Origin: Caldithrix sp.
Lineage (GTDB): Bacteria; Calditrichota; Calditrichia; Calditrichales; Calditrichaceae
NCBI GenBank assembly: GCA_020720405.1
Contig: DYOS01000003.1
Location: 17,082 to 81,081, forward strand
Direction: 5' to 3'
DNA: 64,000 nt
The notes beneath the pieces are model-generated. The model was not told the origin of the DNA. It saw nothing but the letters and a program-made list of their open reading frames with translations, and searched no databases. The position numbers were made by a program, and so were the translations under genes. Shown here in pieces: positions 19,004 to 28,323 of the stretch (within the stretch, counting starts at the first letter, position 1; every line of letters begins with the position of its first letter).

Positions 19004-19173
19004 GATGGTCCTCCTGATAAAAAAAAACCGGTTAACCAGAACGTTTACCTTAACGTCTAATCAACCGGCGAAATGCACTCAGAGCGATTTGATAAAGGTA
19101 AACTTAAATAATTCAGTTTTGAAACTGTTTAAACCTTTAGCAAATAGCTGATAAGCAACCTCTTTTAAATTTC
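19004..19173 (-). promoter_or_regulatory. Attenuator-like 5' leader of the PorV/PorQ-family gene
   Basis: About 170 bases separate the predicted transcription start from the ATG. Segment A (19127-19138) pairs with B (19094-19103): AAAGGT/ACCTTT plus AAAC/GTTT with a 2-base bulge. B also pairs perfectly over 9 bases with C (19043-19051), which covers the loop and part of the 3' arm of the terminator hairpin at 19019-19068. A:B with the terminator, and B:C, therefore exclude each other, the layout of a transcription attenuator. No leader peptide is evident. It does not match a riboswitch class I know. The pairing was done by eye, so this is inference. Confidence 0.5.
19019..19068 (-). terminator. 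Terminator hairpin just upstream of the PorV/PorQ-family start
   Basis: A 17-bp stem (arms 19052-19068 and 19028-19045, with one bulged base and some G-U pairs) with a 6-base loop AAGGTA is followed by nine T on the minus strand. Ribosome site AGGAGG and the ATG follow within 17 bases, so it sits inside the leader, not merely at the end of the upstream operon. Confidence 0.75.
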
Positions 19174-19179
19174 GGATCG

Positions 19180-19208
19180 AATATAAACGTAATCGATAAA
19201 ACTGTCAA
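19180..19208 (-). promoter_or_regulatory. Consensus sigma-70 promoter of the PorV/PorQ-family gene
   Basis: Minus strand: -35 TTGACA (19203-19208), exactly 17 bases, -10 TATATT (19180-19185). Transcription should start near 19173. It begins 26 bases after the stop of the Trm112-like gene. Confidence 0.75.
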
Positions 19209-19233
19209 GAATGGCCTCATTAAATTTACTGGT

Positions 19234-19413
19234 TCAATCTCCGGCCCCGGGTAAAGGTTCCGCTTCATTGATCAGCATAACCGGGATGTCATCTTCAATG
19301 CGGTAAACAAGGCGGCAGGCCTGGCAGATTAACTGATTGGATTCGGGCCGGTACTCCAGATCCCCTTTGCATTTGGGGCAGACCAGAATTTCGAGAAGTT
19401 TTTCATCAAGCAT
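19234..19413 (-). CDS. Trm112/UPF0434-like zinc-ribbon protein
   Basis: A 59-residue protein, ATG at 19411-19413 with AGGT 7 bases upstream. It begins [20 protein letters not shown] and has four cysteines in two CxxC pairs (Cys12/Cys15 and Cys30/Cys33), then [15 protein letters not shown]. This is the standard Trm112/UPF0434 (YcaR) pattern. Eukaryotic Trm112 activates several methyltransferases; the bacterial role is poorly known. It begins 4 bases after the thioesterase stop and is the last gene of the envelope operon. Confidence 0.92.
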   Translation of the reverse strand: MLDEKLLEILVCPKCKGDLEYRPESNQLICQACRLVYRIEDDIPVMLINEAEPLPGAGD

Positions 19414-19417
19414 ATTT

Positions 19418-19822
19418 TTACCTGAAAAAAGGTTTTAATTTTTCCATAAATCGTTTAGGCGGTTTCACAGCCCGGTACTCTTTATTCATAAAGGAATGGC
19501 GGCTGCTGCCGGCGGCCCGCAGCGTCTGGTCAGAACCTGTAACTTCATAGGATATTTCAAAGGCAGCACCGGGCATGACCGATATTTTTGCCAACACATT
19601 TACCTGCTCACCAAAGCGGACCGGTTTAAAAAATTCACAATTCACCGCCAACACGGGCATAAAATAGCCCTCCGCTTCAAAGGAGGCATAGGGCATGTCA
19701 AGAGAATTCAACAGTTCAATGCGGGATTGTTCAAACCAAATTATATACACGCTGTGGTGCACAATACCCATCTGATCGGTTTCGGCGTAGCGAACTTTTA
19801 TCGATGCCGTGTTGGCGATCAT
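19418..19822 (-). CDS. Acyl-CoA thioesterase, YbgC/FcbC (4HBT) family
   Basis: A 134-residue hot-dog-fold thioesterase. The active-site region [20 protein letters not shown] (Asp16 of the DxMGxxxxxxY motif) near the N-terminus is diagnostic, followed by [11 protein letters not shown]. Family members hydrolyse acyl-CoA thioesters; the chain-length preference cannot be read from sequence. The ATG overlaps the accA stop by 4 bases (ATGA), so the two are coupled. That fits a link to fatty acid metabolism, but is not proof. Confidence 0.88.
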   Translation of the reverse strand: MIANTASIKVRYAETDQMGIVHHSVYIIWFEQSRIELLNSLDMPYASFEAEGYFMPVLAVNCEFFKPVRFGEQVNVLAKISVMPGAAFEISYEVTGSDQTLRAAGSSRHSFMNKEYRAVKPPKRFMEKLKPFFR

Positions 19823-20790
19823 TCTTCGGTCCAGGCGCCCATCCGGCCATATTTCTCAATCCGCGCTTCAATTAGTTTTTTCGGTGGGATTTTAACCAGT
19901 TCAGAAAGATGGCGCAGGATCACTTCTTTCAGAATTTCAGCCGTTTTATCCGGATCAGCATGGGCACCGCCGACGGGTTCGGGAATAACTTCATCAACAA
20001 TGGCCAGATCGACCAGGTCCTGAGCTGTCACCTTCATCTGCTCGGCGGCTTCGGGCGCTTTGGAGGCATCCCGCCAGAGAATGGCTGCGCATCCTTCCGG
20101 TGAAATAACCGAGTACCAGCCGTTTTCCATCATCAGGATGCGGTCGCCGACACCGATGCCGAGTGCGCCGCCCGAAGCACCTTCGCCAATGACCACATTA
20201 ATGATCGGAACAGGCAACTGGGCCATTTCATAAAGATTGCGGGCAATGGCTTCGGCCTGGCCGCGTTCTTCGGCCCCGATTCCGGGATAAGCCCCGGGGG
20301 TGTCAATCAGGGTGACAACCGGTTTGTTAAATTTTTCGGCCAGGCGCAGGGCACGCAGCGCTTTGCGGTAACCTTCGGGATTGGGCATCCCGAAATTCCG
20401 GCGCAGTTTGTCTTTGGTATCCCGCCCTTTCTGCTGACCAATAATAACCACAGTCATGTCACCCAGCCGGGCCAATCCGGTGATCATAGCCGGGTCATCG
20501 CCGAAAAGGCGGTCGCCGTGCAGCTCATCAAAATAGCTGCACATGCGGTTGATATAGTCCAGCGTGTAGGGACGTTCGGGGTGGCGGGCCAGTTGAACCC
20601 GTTCCCAGCGTGACAGATTCTGAAAAATTTCAGCCCGCAACTGACCGGCTTTATTCTCCAGCCGGCGAATATCATCTTCCAGAACAATGCCTGATTTGGC
20701 GGCATATTCGCGCATTTCGGTAATTTTATTTTCCAGATCGATAATCGGTTTTTCAAACTCGAGTACGAATTTTGATTTTTTTTCAGCCAT
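19819..20790 (-). CDS. accA: Acetyl-CoA carboxylase carboxyltransferase subunit alpha
   Basis: Transfers the carboxyl group from biotin to acetyl-CoA together with AccD, giving malonyl-CoA for fatty acid synthesis. The 323-residue product has the N-terminal helical region ([15 protein letters not shown]), the [10 protein letters not shown] block, and the crotonase-fold core with [20 protein letters not shown] and [15 protein letters not shown]. The start is the ATG at 20788-20790, preceded by a G-rich ribosome site; the frame runs further upstream but would overlap the previous gene. No accD is in the window. Confidence 0.97.
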   Translation of the reverse strand: MAEKKSKFVLEFEKPIIDLENKITEMREYAAKSGIVLEDDIRRLENKAGQLRAEIFQNLSRWERVQLARHPERPYTLDYINRMCSYFDELHGDRLFGDDPAMITGLARLGDMTVVIIGQQKGRDTKDKLRRNFGMPNPEGYRKALRALRLAEKFNKPVVTLIDTPGAYPGIGAEERGQAEAIARNLYEMAQLPVPIINVVIGEGASGGALGIGVGDRILMMENGWYSVISPEGCAAILWRDASKAPEAAEQMKVTAQDLVDLAIVDEVIPEPVGGAHADPDKTAEILKEVILRHLSELVKIPPKKLIEARIEKYGRMGAWTEE

Positions 20791-20798
20791 ACTCACCC

Positions 20799-21524
20799 CT
20801 AAAGCTTTCCGATAAGATGCAGGAAGCGCAGTTTCCAGACCAGGAAAATAGCTTCCCACATTATTTTGGTGGATAATTTCGATTCGCCGTAAATCCGGTC
20901 TACGAAAATAATAGGAATTTCCAATACACGAAAGTTTTTTCTCCAGGCCCGGACATTCATTTCAATCTGAAATCCATAGCCGTTGCTTTTAACCTGATTC
21001 AGATCGACTGTGGCCAGAACTTCTCTCCGGAAACATTTAAAGCCGCCGGTACAATCACGGATCGGGACACCGGTAACCAGACGGGTATAAGCGTTGGCAT
21101 AATAACTGATCAGCAGTCTTTTCAACGGCCAGTTGATTACGTTGACACCACGGATATAGCGGGAACCGAGGACAAGATCATTATTCTCCATCGCCGCCAG
21201 AAAATTGGGTATTTCCCGGGCATCATGGGAAAAATCGGCATCCATTTCGAAGATGTACTCAAATTTATTTTCCAGGGCGTACTTAAAACCGGCGATATAG
21301 GCCGTGCCCAAGCCCAGCTTGCCAGAACGGCTTATTAAATGGATAGCCGGATGGTTTTGCTGCAATTTTTGAATAATCTGCGCCGTGCCATCCGGTGAAT
21401 TGTCATCTACAAAAAGCAGGTTGATGGCCGGTTCAACCGAAAAAATACGGTGAACCAGTTCTTCAACATTTTCCTTCTCATTATAGGTCGGGATAACTAT
21501 CAGCGCTTGGGAAGCTTCAACCAT
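20799..21524 (-). CDS. Polyprenol-phosphate mannose synthase-like glycosyltransferase (GT2)
   Basis: A 241-residue soluble GT-A enzyme of the dolichol/polyprenol-phosphate mannosyltransferase family. It starts [17 protein letters not shown] and has DDNSPDGT, the donor-binding EMDADFSHD (DxD), GSRYIRG and the [10 protein letters not shown] block, all typical of DPM1-like proteins. It would make a lipid-linked sugar, probably mannose, on the cytoplasmic face. There is no C-terminal membrane anchor, so membrane contact must be through the lipid. It overlaps the rfbD gene by 8 bases and lies in the same operon as DUF2723, a likely user of the product. Confidence 0.88.
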   Translation of the reverse strand: MVEASQALIVIPTYNEKENVEELVHRIFSVEPAINLLFVDDNSPDGTAQIIQKLQQNHPAIHLISRSGKLGLGTAYIAGFKYALENKFEYIFEMDADFSHDAREIPNFLAAMENNDLVLGSRYIRGVNVINWPLKRLLISYYANAYTRLVTGVPIRDCTGGFKCFRREVLATVDLNQVKSNGYGFQIEMNVRAWRKNFRVLEIPIIFVDRIYGESKLSTKIMWEAIFLVWKLRFLHLIGKL

Positions 21525-22422
21525 TTATATTTTCCAGTTGCCTTTTGAGTTTTTGCAGACCCTGCTCGATATTAAGCGGAAGGAATCCGGCCCGATTGAC
21601 AATTTTGTCAATTCTGAAAGTGGAATTGGCCGGGCGCGGCGCCTTCTGATTTAGTTCGGCTGTGTTGACCCGGTTGACCAAACTGCGGTCCAGTCCAAAC
21701 TGATCGGCGATTTTCAGGGCAAAATCGTAGCGCGAAATACTTTGCGACCCGGAGATATGATAAAGACCGTACTCTTCCCGTTCCAAAAGCTGCTGAATAC
21801 CATAGGCGACATCATCAACATGAGTCGGGTTGCCGGTCTGATCGGAGACGACCTGCACCGGCTTTTGACTTCGGAGTTCGGAAATCAGCCAGGTTACAAA
21901 ATTTGGCCGGAGATTCCGGCCCGGGCCGTAAAGAATCTGTGTCCGGATAATGATATATTCCATCGTTGAACTGCGGATAATGTTTTCGGCGGCCATTTTA
22001 CTGCGGGCGTAATTGCCGCGCGGCGACGGTGCATCATCTTCATCATAGGGCGGATTATCACCGCTGAAAACATAATCACTGGAAAGGTGAACATATACGG
22101 CGCCATTCAGCCTGTTTGCCGCATCAAGAATATTTTCAACTGCTTTTACATTAACTGCCCAGCATATTTCCCGGTCTGTTTCACATTTATCAACATTGGT
22201 GAAGGCGGCTGCGTTGATTAAAACAGAGGGCTGTATTTCATCAATCAGGTCATTCACCATCGACCGCACGGTGATATCCACCTGCCGGTAATGTCCGGTT
22301 TCAAGATCACTAACAGATTCTTTCTCGAGTGAGGCACCAAACAATTCTGCTTTTCCCGGCATGGTTCTGACCAGGCTTTGGCCAAGCAGACCATTCGAAC
22401 CAAAGATTAAAATCCTTTTCAT
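21517..22422 (-). CDS. rfbD: dTDP-4-dehydrorhamnose reductase
   Basis: Last step of dTDP-L-rhamnose synthesis. The 301-residue protein has the NAD(P) motif GSNGLLG (8-14), INAAAFTNVDKCE, SSDYVFSGD and the catalytic YARSK (YxxxK), then YGPGRN. It is a closer match to RmlD than the paralogue at 9362. rmlA, rmlB and rmlC are not in the window, so the substrate is assigned by family only. Confidence 0.9.
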   Translation of the reverse strand: MKRILIFGSNGLLGQSLVRTMPGKAELFGASLEKESVSDLETGHYRQVDITVRSMVNDLIDEIQPSVLINAAAFTNVDKCETDREICWAVNVKAVENILDAANRLNGAVYVHLSSDYVFSGDNPPYDEDDAPSPRGNYARSKMAAENIIRSSTMEYIIIRTQILYGPGRNLRPNFVTWLISELRSQKPVQVVSDQTGNPTHVDDVAYGIQQLLEREEYGLYHISGSQSISRYDFALKIADQFGLDRSLVNRVNTAELNQKAPRPANSTFRIDKIVNRAGFLPLNIEQGLQKLKRQLENING

Positions 22423-22433
22423 TTTCCCTTCCG

Positions 22434-23462
22434 TTACTGCAGTATTTCAAAGGTATTGGCAATTACTTCCAGCTGATCCAGGTAAGGTTTTTTTAGTTCA
22501 CCGGGGGACATGACGGAGATATCGACAAAAAAATAACCCTGCCCCTGTTTGTCAGGGACAACATAAGTACGGAACGGCCCGCCGACCAGAAGCGAATCGT
22601 TGCGCCAGACACCGACCAGTTTTCGGGACGGTATATCATTCAAAACGGAGTAAACTAATTCCGTGCTTTCCCGGTCGATAATGTCTCCTTCGTAGCGCAC
22701 AGCCGAAAAACGATCCCGTTCGTTCATCATCGCCTCACGCAGAAGCAGGGTACTGTCGCCGTTTACATGCCAGACCGAGATCCAGCGGTTGGGCTGAACC
22801 CGGCGCAGCCAGGCAAAACGGGTTTTAACATCTTCATCAGCGACAAAATAGTCGTGCTGGACGCGGACTTTCCAGTTAAAATGACGAGCCAGATATTCTT
22901 CAATATCCTTCTGTTCGCCCCGGTCGAACATCGTCTCTTCAAGCCGCTCAAAGTAACGCTGATTAAAGGAGGTGAACAGGTCTTCGCGGTTTAAATTTAG
23001 TCTGGCTATAAAATCGGAGTCATTCCTGGCCATCATAAACAAGCCGATTTGTTGTTTAGCAAACAGATCCGGTTTATAGGCATAAAAATTCCGGCCGGCC
23101 TCAACCTGACTGATAAATTCTGCCGGCAGTATTTTCTTCAAATAAGTACTGACCTGATCGTCGCTTTCTGTAAAGCCAATAAAAAACAGGTTCATCCGCT
23201 GCTTCAGCCCGCTTAGTTCGGAAAGAGATTTTTGCTCCAGAAAAAAGCTGCGTTCAGTATGGGGCACATAAATTATTTTCTCGAAGACCGAGCGCAGATC
23301 AGGTTCAACTTTTTGCCAGACCAGTGAATCGGCAAAGACAAAAACCCGGTTCTGGTAACCCATGGAGGTTCTTCCCATTTTACACTGGGTCAGCAGAACC
23401 AGTACAGCCAGCAAACCAACAGCAAAAACAGTTAATCTATAAGGCATCTTTGACCGCATCGA
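22434..23462 (-). CDS. DUF4837-family envelope protein
   Basis: A 342-residue exported protein: hydrophobic segment about residues 8-26 followed by Cys in LLTQCKMG, so perhaps a lipoprotein with a weak lipobox. The central and C-terminal parts (VFVFADSLVWQKV, then RMNLFFIGF and a later GPFRTYVVPDK) resemble DUF4837, a family of FCB lipoproteins of unknown function. I start at the ATG at 23460-23462, which has AGGAG 6 bases upstream; it overlaps the flippase-like gene by 26 bases. Confidence 0.6.
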   Translation of the reverse strand, partial: SMRSKMPYRLTVFAVGLLAVLVLLTQCKMGRTSMGYQNRVFVFADSLVWQKVEPDLRSVFEKIIYVPHTERSFFLEQKSLSELSGLKQRMNLFFIGFTESDDQVSTYLKKILPAEFISQVEAGRNFYAYKPDLFAKQQIGLFMMARNDSDFIARLNLNREDLFTSFNQRYFERLEETMFDRGEQKDIEEYLARHFNWKVRVQHDYFVADEDVKTRFAWLRRVQPNRWISVWHVNGDSTLLLREAMMNERDRFSAVRYEGDIIDRESTELVYSVLNDIPSRKLVGVWRNDSLLVGGPFRTYVVPDKQGQGYFFVDISVMSPGELKKPYLDQLEVIANTFEILQ

Positions 23463-24423
23463 CCTCTCCTGTTCTGATTTTGTTTTTCTGAATGATGAAT
23501 AATATTGCACCATATATACTCAGAATCAACGGAAGAATCAGGTTCATGATAGATATGGACAAAGCTGCCGGGGCAGACACTTTAATTTTGCGCAGCAGGT
23601 AAACAAAACCTCCATCCCTTATTCCCACACCGTTTATTGAAGGCAGCATGGTCAGGACAAAGGTCACCGGGACAACCATCATCAGGTAAAGAAAACTGAT
23701 CTTTATCAGCAGAGCACTGGCCATCAGGTAGTTCATCAGCACAATAGCCAACTGGGAAAAGAGGGACAATATAAAAGTAAAAAGCAGAATCCGCCGCCGG
23801 GTTCTGAAAAAATGGATGGCTTCGAGTAACTTGTTGATGCGCTCACCAATTTTAAACAGAGTCAGCTTTTCAAACAGACGGAGCATAAAACGGAATGGCC
23901 GGTTGCGGGTCATCAGCCAAAAAAAGAAAATAATAACCATAAAAATACTGACAATAATCAGGGTCAGTTTAAGATTGCTGTATTGGGACAGTACCGCATA
24001 CAAACCAATCAGGGCAATGAAAAGTGTAGCTGCAATACCGATAATCCGCTCAATGATCACACTGGCAAATCCGGAAGTCCGGTCCTCGGTTTCGGAAACT
24101 ATTTTATAAATCCGGACCACATCACCGCCGATGCTGGTTGGTAAAAAATTATTAAAGAATAAGCCGACCATATAGTAATTGAAGAGCGTGGACAGGGATT
24201 GTTTGTGGCCGTAACCGGAAAGTAAAATCTGCCAGCGCCAGGCCATCAGGTAATAAGCCAGAATTAGCGAAATCAGGGCCAAGGCAGACAGAAGCAAACC
24301 TGATGGGTAAATTAGCGGGCGTAAAGATTCAAGAATTTTAGCCGGCTCAGCCTGGTAAATAAGAAAACCCAGCAAGCCGGCCGAAACGGCCGACTTGAAA
24401 AATGTACTAAGGAAGGATTTCAT
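23437..24423 (-). CDS. UPF0104/LPG synthase transmembrane-region family protein (flippase-like)
   Basis: A 328-residue integral membrane protein with roughly eight hydrophobic helices and the family's short conserved block NNFLPTSIGGDVVRIYKI near residues 92-109, then VIIERIIG. This is the multi-helix part of lysyl-phosphatidylglycerol synthases found alone. Stand-alone members are proposed lipid transporters or flippases, often near glycosyltransferases. Here the neighbours are a lipid-phosphate sugar synthase and DUF2723, so moving the sugar-loaded lipid is an attractive role, but this is inference. Confidence 0.85.
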   Translation of the reverse strand: MKSFLSTFFKSAVSAGLLGFLIYQAEPAKILESLRPLIYPSGLLLSALALISLILAYYLMAWRWQILLSGYGHKQSLSTLFNYYMVGLFFNNFLPTSIGGDVVRIYKIVSETEDRTSGFASVIIERIIGIAATLFIALIGLYAVLSQYSNLKLTLIIVSIFMVIIFFFWLMTRNRPFRFMLRLFEKLTLFKIGERINKLLEAIHFFRTRRRILLFTFILSLFSQLAIVLMNYLMASALLIKISFLYLMMVVPVTFVLTMLPSINGVGIRDGGFVYLLRKIKVSAPAALSISIMNLILPLILSIYGAILFIIQKNKIRTGEVDAVKDAL

Positions 24424-24432
24424 CGATCATTT

Positions 24433-27129
24433 TTATTGTTTGGAGCCGGATTGTATCCCCGGGGCTGAATTTGCAGAAGGAGTATTTCCATCCCTGAGCC
24501 TGGCCTGAATCGATTCCAGAAATTGGCGGGCATTGGCATCACCCGGGTTGGCCTGAAGCCAGAGATTCAGCGGTTCAATGCTTTTTTCAGGCTGACCATT
24601 TGCTTCATAAACATTGATCAGAAGACTCAGATTACGGACATGGCGCGGGTTGATCTGGTACAATTTTTCAGCAATCTGAGCAGCATTCGGATAATCACGG
24701 AACCGCATCAGATATTCGGTCAGATATTGCAAGGTACGCTGATCGTTGTAATTTTCGAGTATATAACCGATCCGGGCCGGATCAATCCGGGTCAGAAATG
24801 CTTCCCGGACACCGAGCAACAAGGGACTAACCCAGGGGATGGCTTTTTCGTCTATTTTTTCATCCATAAAATGCAGAGTTTCTTTCAGCTTTTCCATTTC
24901 TCCGTTGTTGTAATAATATTCAGCCAACTGGATAAAAGCCGTCCGGTAGTTCTGCAGTAAAGTCGTTATGTTCTCGTTGTAATAAACTTTTTCATTATTC
25001 AGGTTGCGGTACTGATAATGTTTAAAAAGATTTTTTTCAAGATGGGTTGGCGAGATGCTCCAGTTTTTAAAGGGCACCAGTTTCATGGCTAATCCATCCA
25101 TGCGCAGGTAATCGGCCATTTCGGAAAGCATATTCGATTTTGGGACCGTTACTGCAAAATAAACCGGGCGTTTCCAGCGGTTGGCTTCAACGATATTCAG
25201 AATCATCCAATCCTGGGTACGGAGCATCGGACCGTATGGTGTATTCATGGCCGGATCAACTTTAAACTCTATTTTATCCGGTGTATTCACATTTACAAAA
25301 GAGAAGCGTTCGACGAACTCACTCTGTTCTTTGATGGCAATTCCCTGCGGCACATCAATTCTGACTTTCTGGCCTTTCCAGGGCATCAGGCCAACCCGGT
25401 CGATATTCTGATCGGGCATGTGCATCGGCACTTTCGGTTCCATATCGCGGAGCTGTTTTATATACCAGTCGGTGTTCAGCAAACTCAGGTTTACAATCCG
25501 GACATCGGTGCGGATACCTTCTACTTCCTGCAGGTACCAGAGTGGAAAAGTATCATTATCGCCATTGGTAAAAAGCAGGGCATCCGGTTCAACCGACATA
25601 AGCAGGTTATAGGAATAATCCCAGGCCACAAAATCACCGCTCCGGTTGTGGCTGTGATAATTGGCCGTAAATACTTTCAGCGGAATCAGGACAAATAATA
25701 ATGCGAACACGGCCATTCTGGTCAGACTGCTCAGGCCGCTATCCTGCTTATTAAAATATTCTTTAATCCAGTCAACCACGGCCGCATAACCCAGCCCTAC
25801 CCAGATGGCAAAGGCAAAGAAACTGCCGACATAGCTGTAATCGCGTTCCCTTGGCTGCGGATCGGGCTGGTTCAGATAGAGAATAATGGCAAAACCGGTC
25901 ATAAAGAACAGAGCGAAGACAGCGAAACCATGTTTCCAGTCGCGGTAGAAATGCCAGGCCATACCAAGCAAACCCAAAATCAGCGGTAAGGCCCATAATT
26001 GTTTTGGATTTACACTGAACTCATTACTATCCATGCCGACAAAATTCCACAGGAAATAGCGGTTGTACATGTGATCGACCTGGTATTTCCAGAAAAATTC
26101 ACCGACCGATTTGTATTTTTTACCATTATCCGAGTTTTTCCAGGTGGCGCTGCGGTCAATGGAAGAGTGCTCACCGTACTGTTCACGGTTGATGTATTTG
26201 ATAAAATTTTCGATTGTTTCCGGGTTGTTCTCATCAATATTCGGATTCAGACCGGAACGGATATAAATGGTGGCATAAGAAGCATAACCGATGGAAATCA
26301 GGAAAACCGACATAAAAATCAGACTCACAATATGACGCCGGTTGTTATAGGCCCAATAGGTGCCCAGAATCATAACCACAAAAAAACCGAGCAGTCCGGC
26401 GAAACCAAAATCGAGGGCGATCAGCGGCATATATTTAACAATGCCGGGATAGATAGCCAGCATGCCAACTGCCGTTATCGCTGCCATTATCAGGAAAGAC
26501 GGAATTGAAAATGTATAGCGCTTGTAATAAAAAATCATGGCCACAAAGGGCAGGGCAAGAATATTTAGCAGGTGGACGGCAATAGCCAGACCAATAATAT
26601 AGGATATCAGTAAAAGATAGCGCTCGTTGCCGGGTTTATCGGATTTTTCAGCCCAGACCATAGCCAGCCAGACAATCAGGGCGGTAAACAGCATGGATGG
26701 TCCATAAACTTCCGCCTCAGCGGCATTAAACCAGAAACTATGCGTGAAGGCAAAGGTCAGCGAGCCGATAACACCGGAGAAGATTGCAGTCCACCAATCA
26801 TCGCTGCTTTCCAGTGAACCGCGCCATTCCCGTACCAAATGGACGATGGTCAGGTGAAGCAGCAGAATCGTAAAGGCACTGGAAATAGCGGAGATAAGAT
26901 TTATCCGGAAAGCAATATCTGCTGAAACCGGCAAAAGTGAAAATACACGGCCAACTAAAAGGTATAATGGCGCTCCGGGCGGGTGCGGAACAGCCAGCCG
27001 GAAACTACAGGCAATAAATTCGCCGCAATCCCAGAAGGATACCGTATCGGCCATAGTGGCGATATAAACGACCAGAGTTATCAGAAAAATAAGGAGTCCA
27101 ACAAGTCGGTTCAGCTTATCGAATTTCAT
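24433..27129 (-). CDS. DUF2723 protein O-mannosyltransferase-like membrane protein with TPR tail
   Basis: An 898-residue membrane protein. The N-terminus has the DUF2723 signature (TVSFWDCGEFIACSFRL, then VPHPPGAPLYLLVGR), with Asp and Glu in the first external loop as in GT-C enzymes, and about ten to twelve transmembrane helices up to residue 490. A long extracytoplasmic part follows, ending in TPR-like repeats (about 800-875). Human TMEM260, a homologue, is a protein O-mannosyltransferase; in Bacteroidota DUF2723 proteins are tied to envelope glycosylation. Nine bases separate it from the flippase-like gene. A good ribosome site (AAAGGAAA) precedes the ATG. Confidence 0.88.
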   Translation of the reverse strand: MKFDKLNRLVGLLIFLITLVVYIATMADTVSFWDCGEFIACSFRLAVPHPPGAPLYLLVGRVFSLLPVSADIAFRINLISAISSAFTILLLHLTIVHLVREWRGSLESSDDWWTAIFSGVIGSLTFAFTHSFWFNAAEAEVYGPSMLFTALIVWLAMVWAEKSDKPGNERYLLLISYIIGLAIAVHLLNILALPFVAMIFYYKRYTFSIPSFLIMAAITAVGMLAIYPGIVKYMPLIALDFGFAGLLGFFVVMILGTYWAYNNRRHIVSLIFMSVFLISIGYASYATIYIRSGLNPNIDENNPETIENFIKYINREQYGEHSSIDRSATWKNSDNGKKYKSVGEFFWKYQVDHMYNRYFLWNFVGMDSNEFSVNPKQLWALPLILGLLGMAWHFYRDWKHGFAVFALFFMTGFAIILYLNQPDPQPRERDYSYVGSFFAFAIWVGLGYAAVVDWIKEYFNKQDSGLSSLTRMAVFALLFVLIPLKVFTANYHSHNRSGDFVAWDYSYNLLMSVEPDALLFTNGDNDTFPLWYLQEVEGIRTDVRIVNLSLLNTDWYIKQLRDMEPKVPMHMPDQNIDRVGLMPWKGQKVRIDVPQGIAIKEQSEFVERFSFVNVNTPDKIEFKVDPAMNTPYGPMLRTQDWMILNIVEANRWKRPVYFAVTVPKSNMLSEMADYLRMDGLAMKLVPFKNWSISPTHLEKNLFKHYQYRNLNNEKVYYNENITTLLQNYRTAFIQLAEYYYNNGEMEKLKETLHFMDEKIDEKAIPWVSPLLLGVREAFLTRIDPARIGYILENYNDQRTLQYLTEYLMRFRDYPNAAQIAEKLYQINPRHVRNLSLLINVYEANGQPEKSIEPLNLWLQANPGDANARQFLESIQARLRDGNTPSANSAPGIQSGSKQ

Positions 27130-27192
27130 TCAATTTCCTTTGTTCAGATATGTAAAAAGAAGCGGCCAAAGTACATAAAACGGCCAGTCTTA

Positions 27193-28251
27193 TCAAGACG
27201 ATTTTCTCCGGAAACGCCGGATACACTGGAGTGGTTTCATGCGCCGGACGAAGTGATCGATGACTACACTGCTGCGGTACATATTCTGCCAGATAGCCCG
27301 GTCGGAAACCTGGCGCAGCTTCTGAACCTGGAATCTTTTACGGAGAATAAACAGCGGATGGGTGGAAATAAAAAACAATGCTTTCATCACTGCCTTAGCC
27401 CTTTTGCCATCCCAGAGAATGGTGTCGGCAACGATAGCTGCCAATTCCAGCAACAGGCGCGGCGGAAACAAAATAAGCAGATTCAGTGCTGAATAGTTTT
27501 TGAGCATCATGATCAGATTATTGCGGTGGTTGAGATACATTTTGTACTGATTATGACTGCGCAGAGTGAATCCGCTGTAATGATAAATATAGGTAGAAAG
27601 CGCCACATGATTTTCGTAACCGGCCAGTTGTAACCGCCAGTTCAAATCAATTTCTTCCTGGTGGGCAAAAAAATCTTCATCCAGATAGCCGACGGTTTTC
27701 AGCACGCTGTGGCGGAGCAACATGGCGCAACCCGAGGTCCAAAAGACACGGCTGCTGAGAGCATCATACTGCCCCTTATCCTTTTCGACCATGTCAAAAA
27801 TACGGCCGCGGGCAAAAGGATAACCAAGAATATCCATTTCTCCGCCGGCTCCGCCGGAATAATCAAAAAACTGCTTATCCTGTATAGAAAGGATTTTTGG
27901 CTGAACGGCGGCAATTTTCTCATTAGCGCTGATCACCCGGAACATCTCTTCCAGAAAATTGGGCGGCATAACCGTATCGTTGTTCAGCAGAAGAATAAAG
28001 TCTGTTTGCGATAGCTTCATGCCCTGATTACAGGCGCCGGAATAACCCAGATTGGTTTCGTTTTCAAGCAGGCGGACTTCCGGAAATTCATGGCGCACCA
28101 TTTCCTGGCTGCCGTCGCTTGAGCCGTTATCAATCACTATTGTCGTATAGGATTTAAACGTGTTCTGGCGGATGGACAGAAGACAATCGCTTAGAATTTT
28201 GCGCCCGTTGTAATGGGGAATAATAATGGTAATGCGGTAATCAGAATTCAT
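27193..28251 (-). CDS. Glycosyltransferase family 2 protein
   Basis: A 352-residue GT2 enzyme of the rhamnosyltransferase-like WbbL group. It starts ITIIIPHYNGRKILSDCL, has DNGSSDGS, NLGYSGACNQGM and the donor DxD-type LLNNDTVMP, then a SGCAMLLRHSVL block, and a hydrophobic or amphipathic C-terminal stretch. The acceptor and donor cannot be told from sequence. It lies 63 bases upstream of the DUF2723 gene and may be the first gene of the envelope operon. Confidence 0.85.
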   Translation of the reverse strand: MNSDYRITIIIPHYNGRKILSDCLLSIRQNTFKSYTTIVIDNGSSDGSQEMVRHEFPEVRLLENETNLGYSGACNQGMKLSQTDFILLLNNDTVMPPNFLEEMFRVISANEKIAAVQPKILSIQDKQFFDYSGGAGGEMDILGYPFARGRIFDMVEKDKGQYDALSSRVFWTSGCAMLLRHSVLKTVGYLDEDFFAHQEEIDLNWRLQLAGYENHVALSTYIYHYSGFTLRSHNQYKMYLNHRNNLIMMLKNYSALNLLILFPPRLLLELAAIVADTILWDGKRAKAVMKALFFISTHPLFILRKRFQVQKLRQVSDRAIWQNMYRSSVVIDHFVRRMKPLQCIRRFRRKSS

Positions 28252-28323
28252 GTTCTTTCCGGTTCAGTCTGAGCCCGTAATTTAGTTTTCCAACCAGGCA
28301 TTTCCAAGATCAGACCTTTAGCG

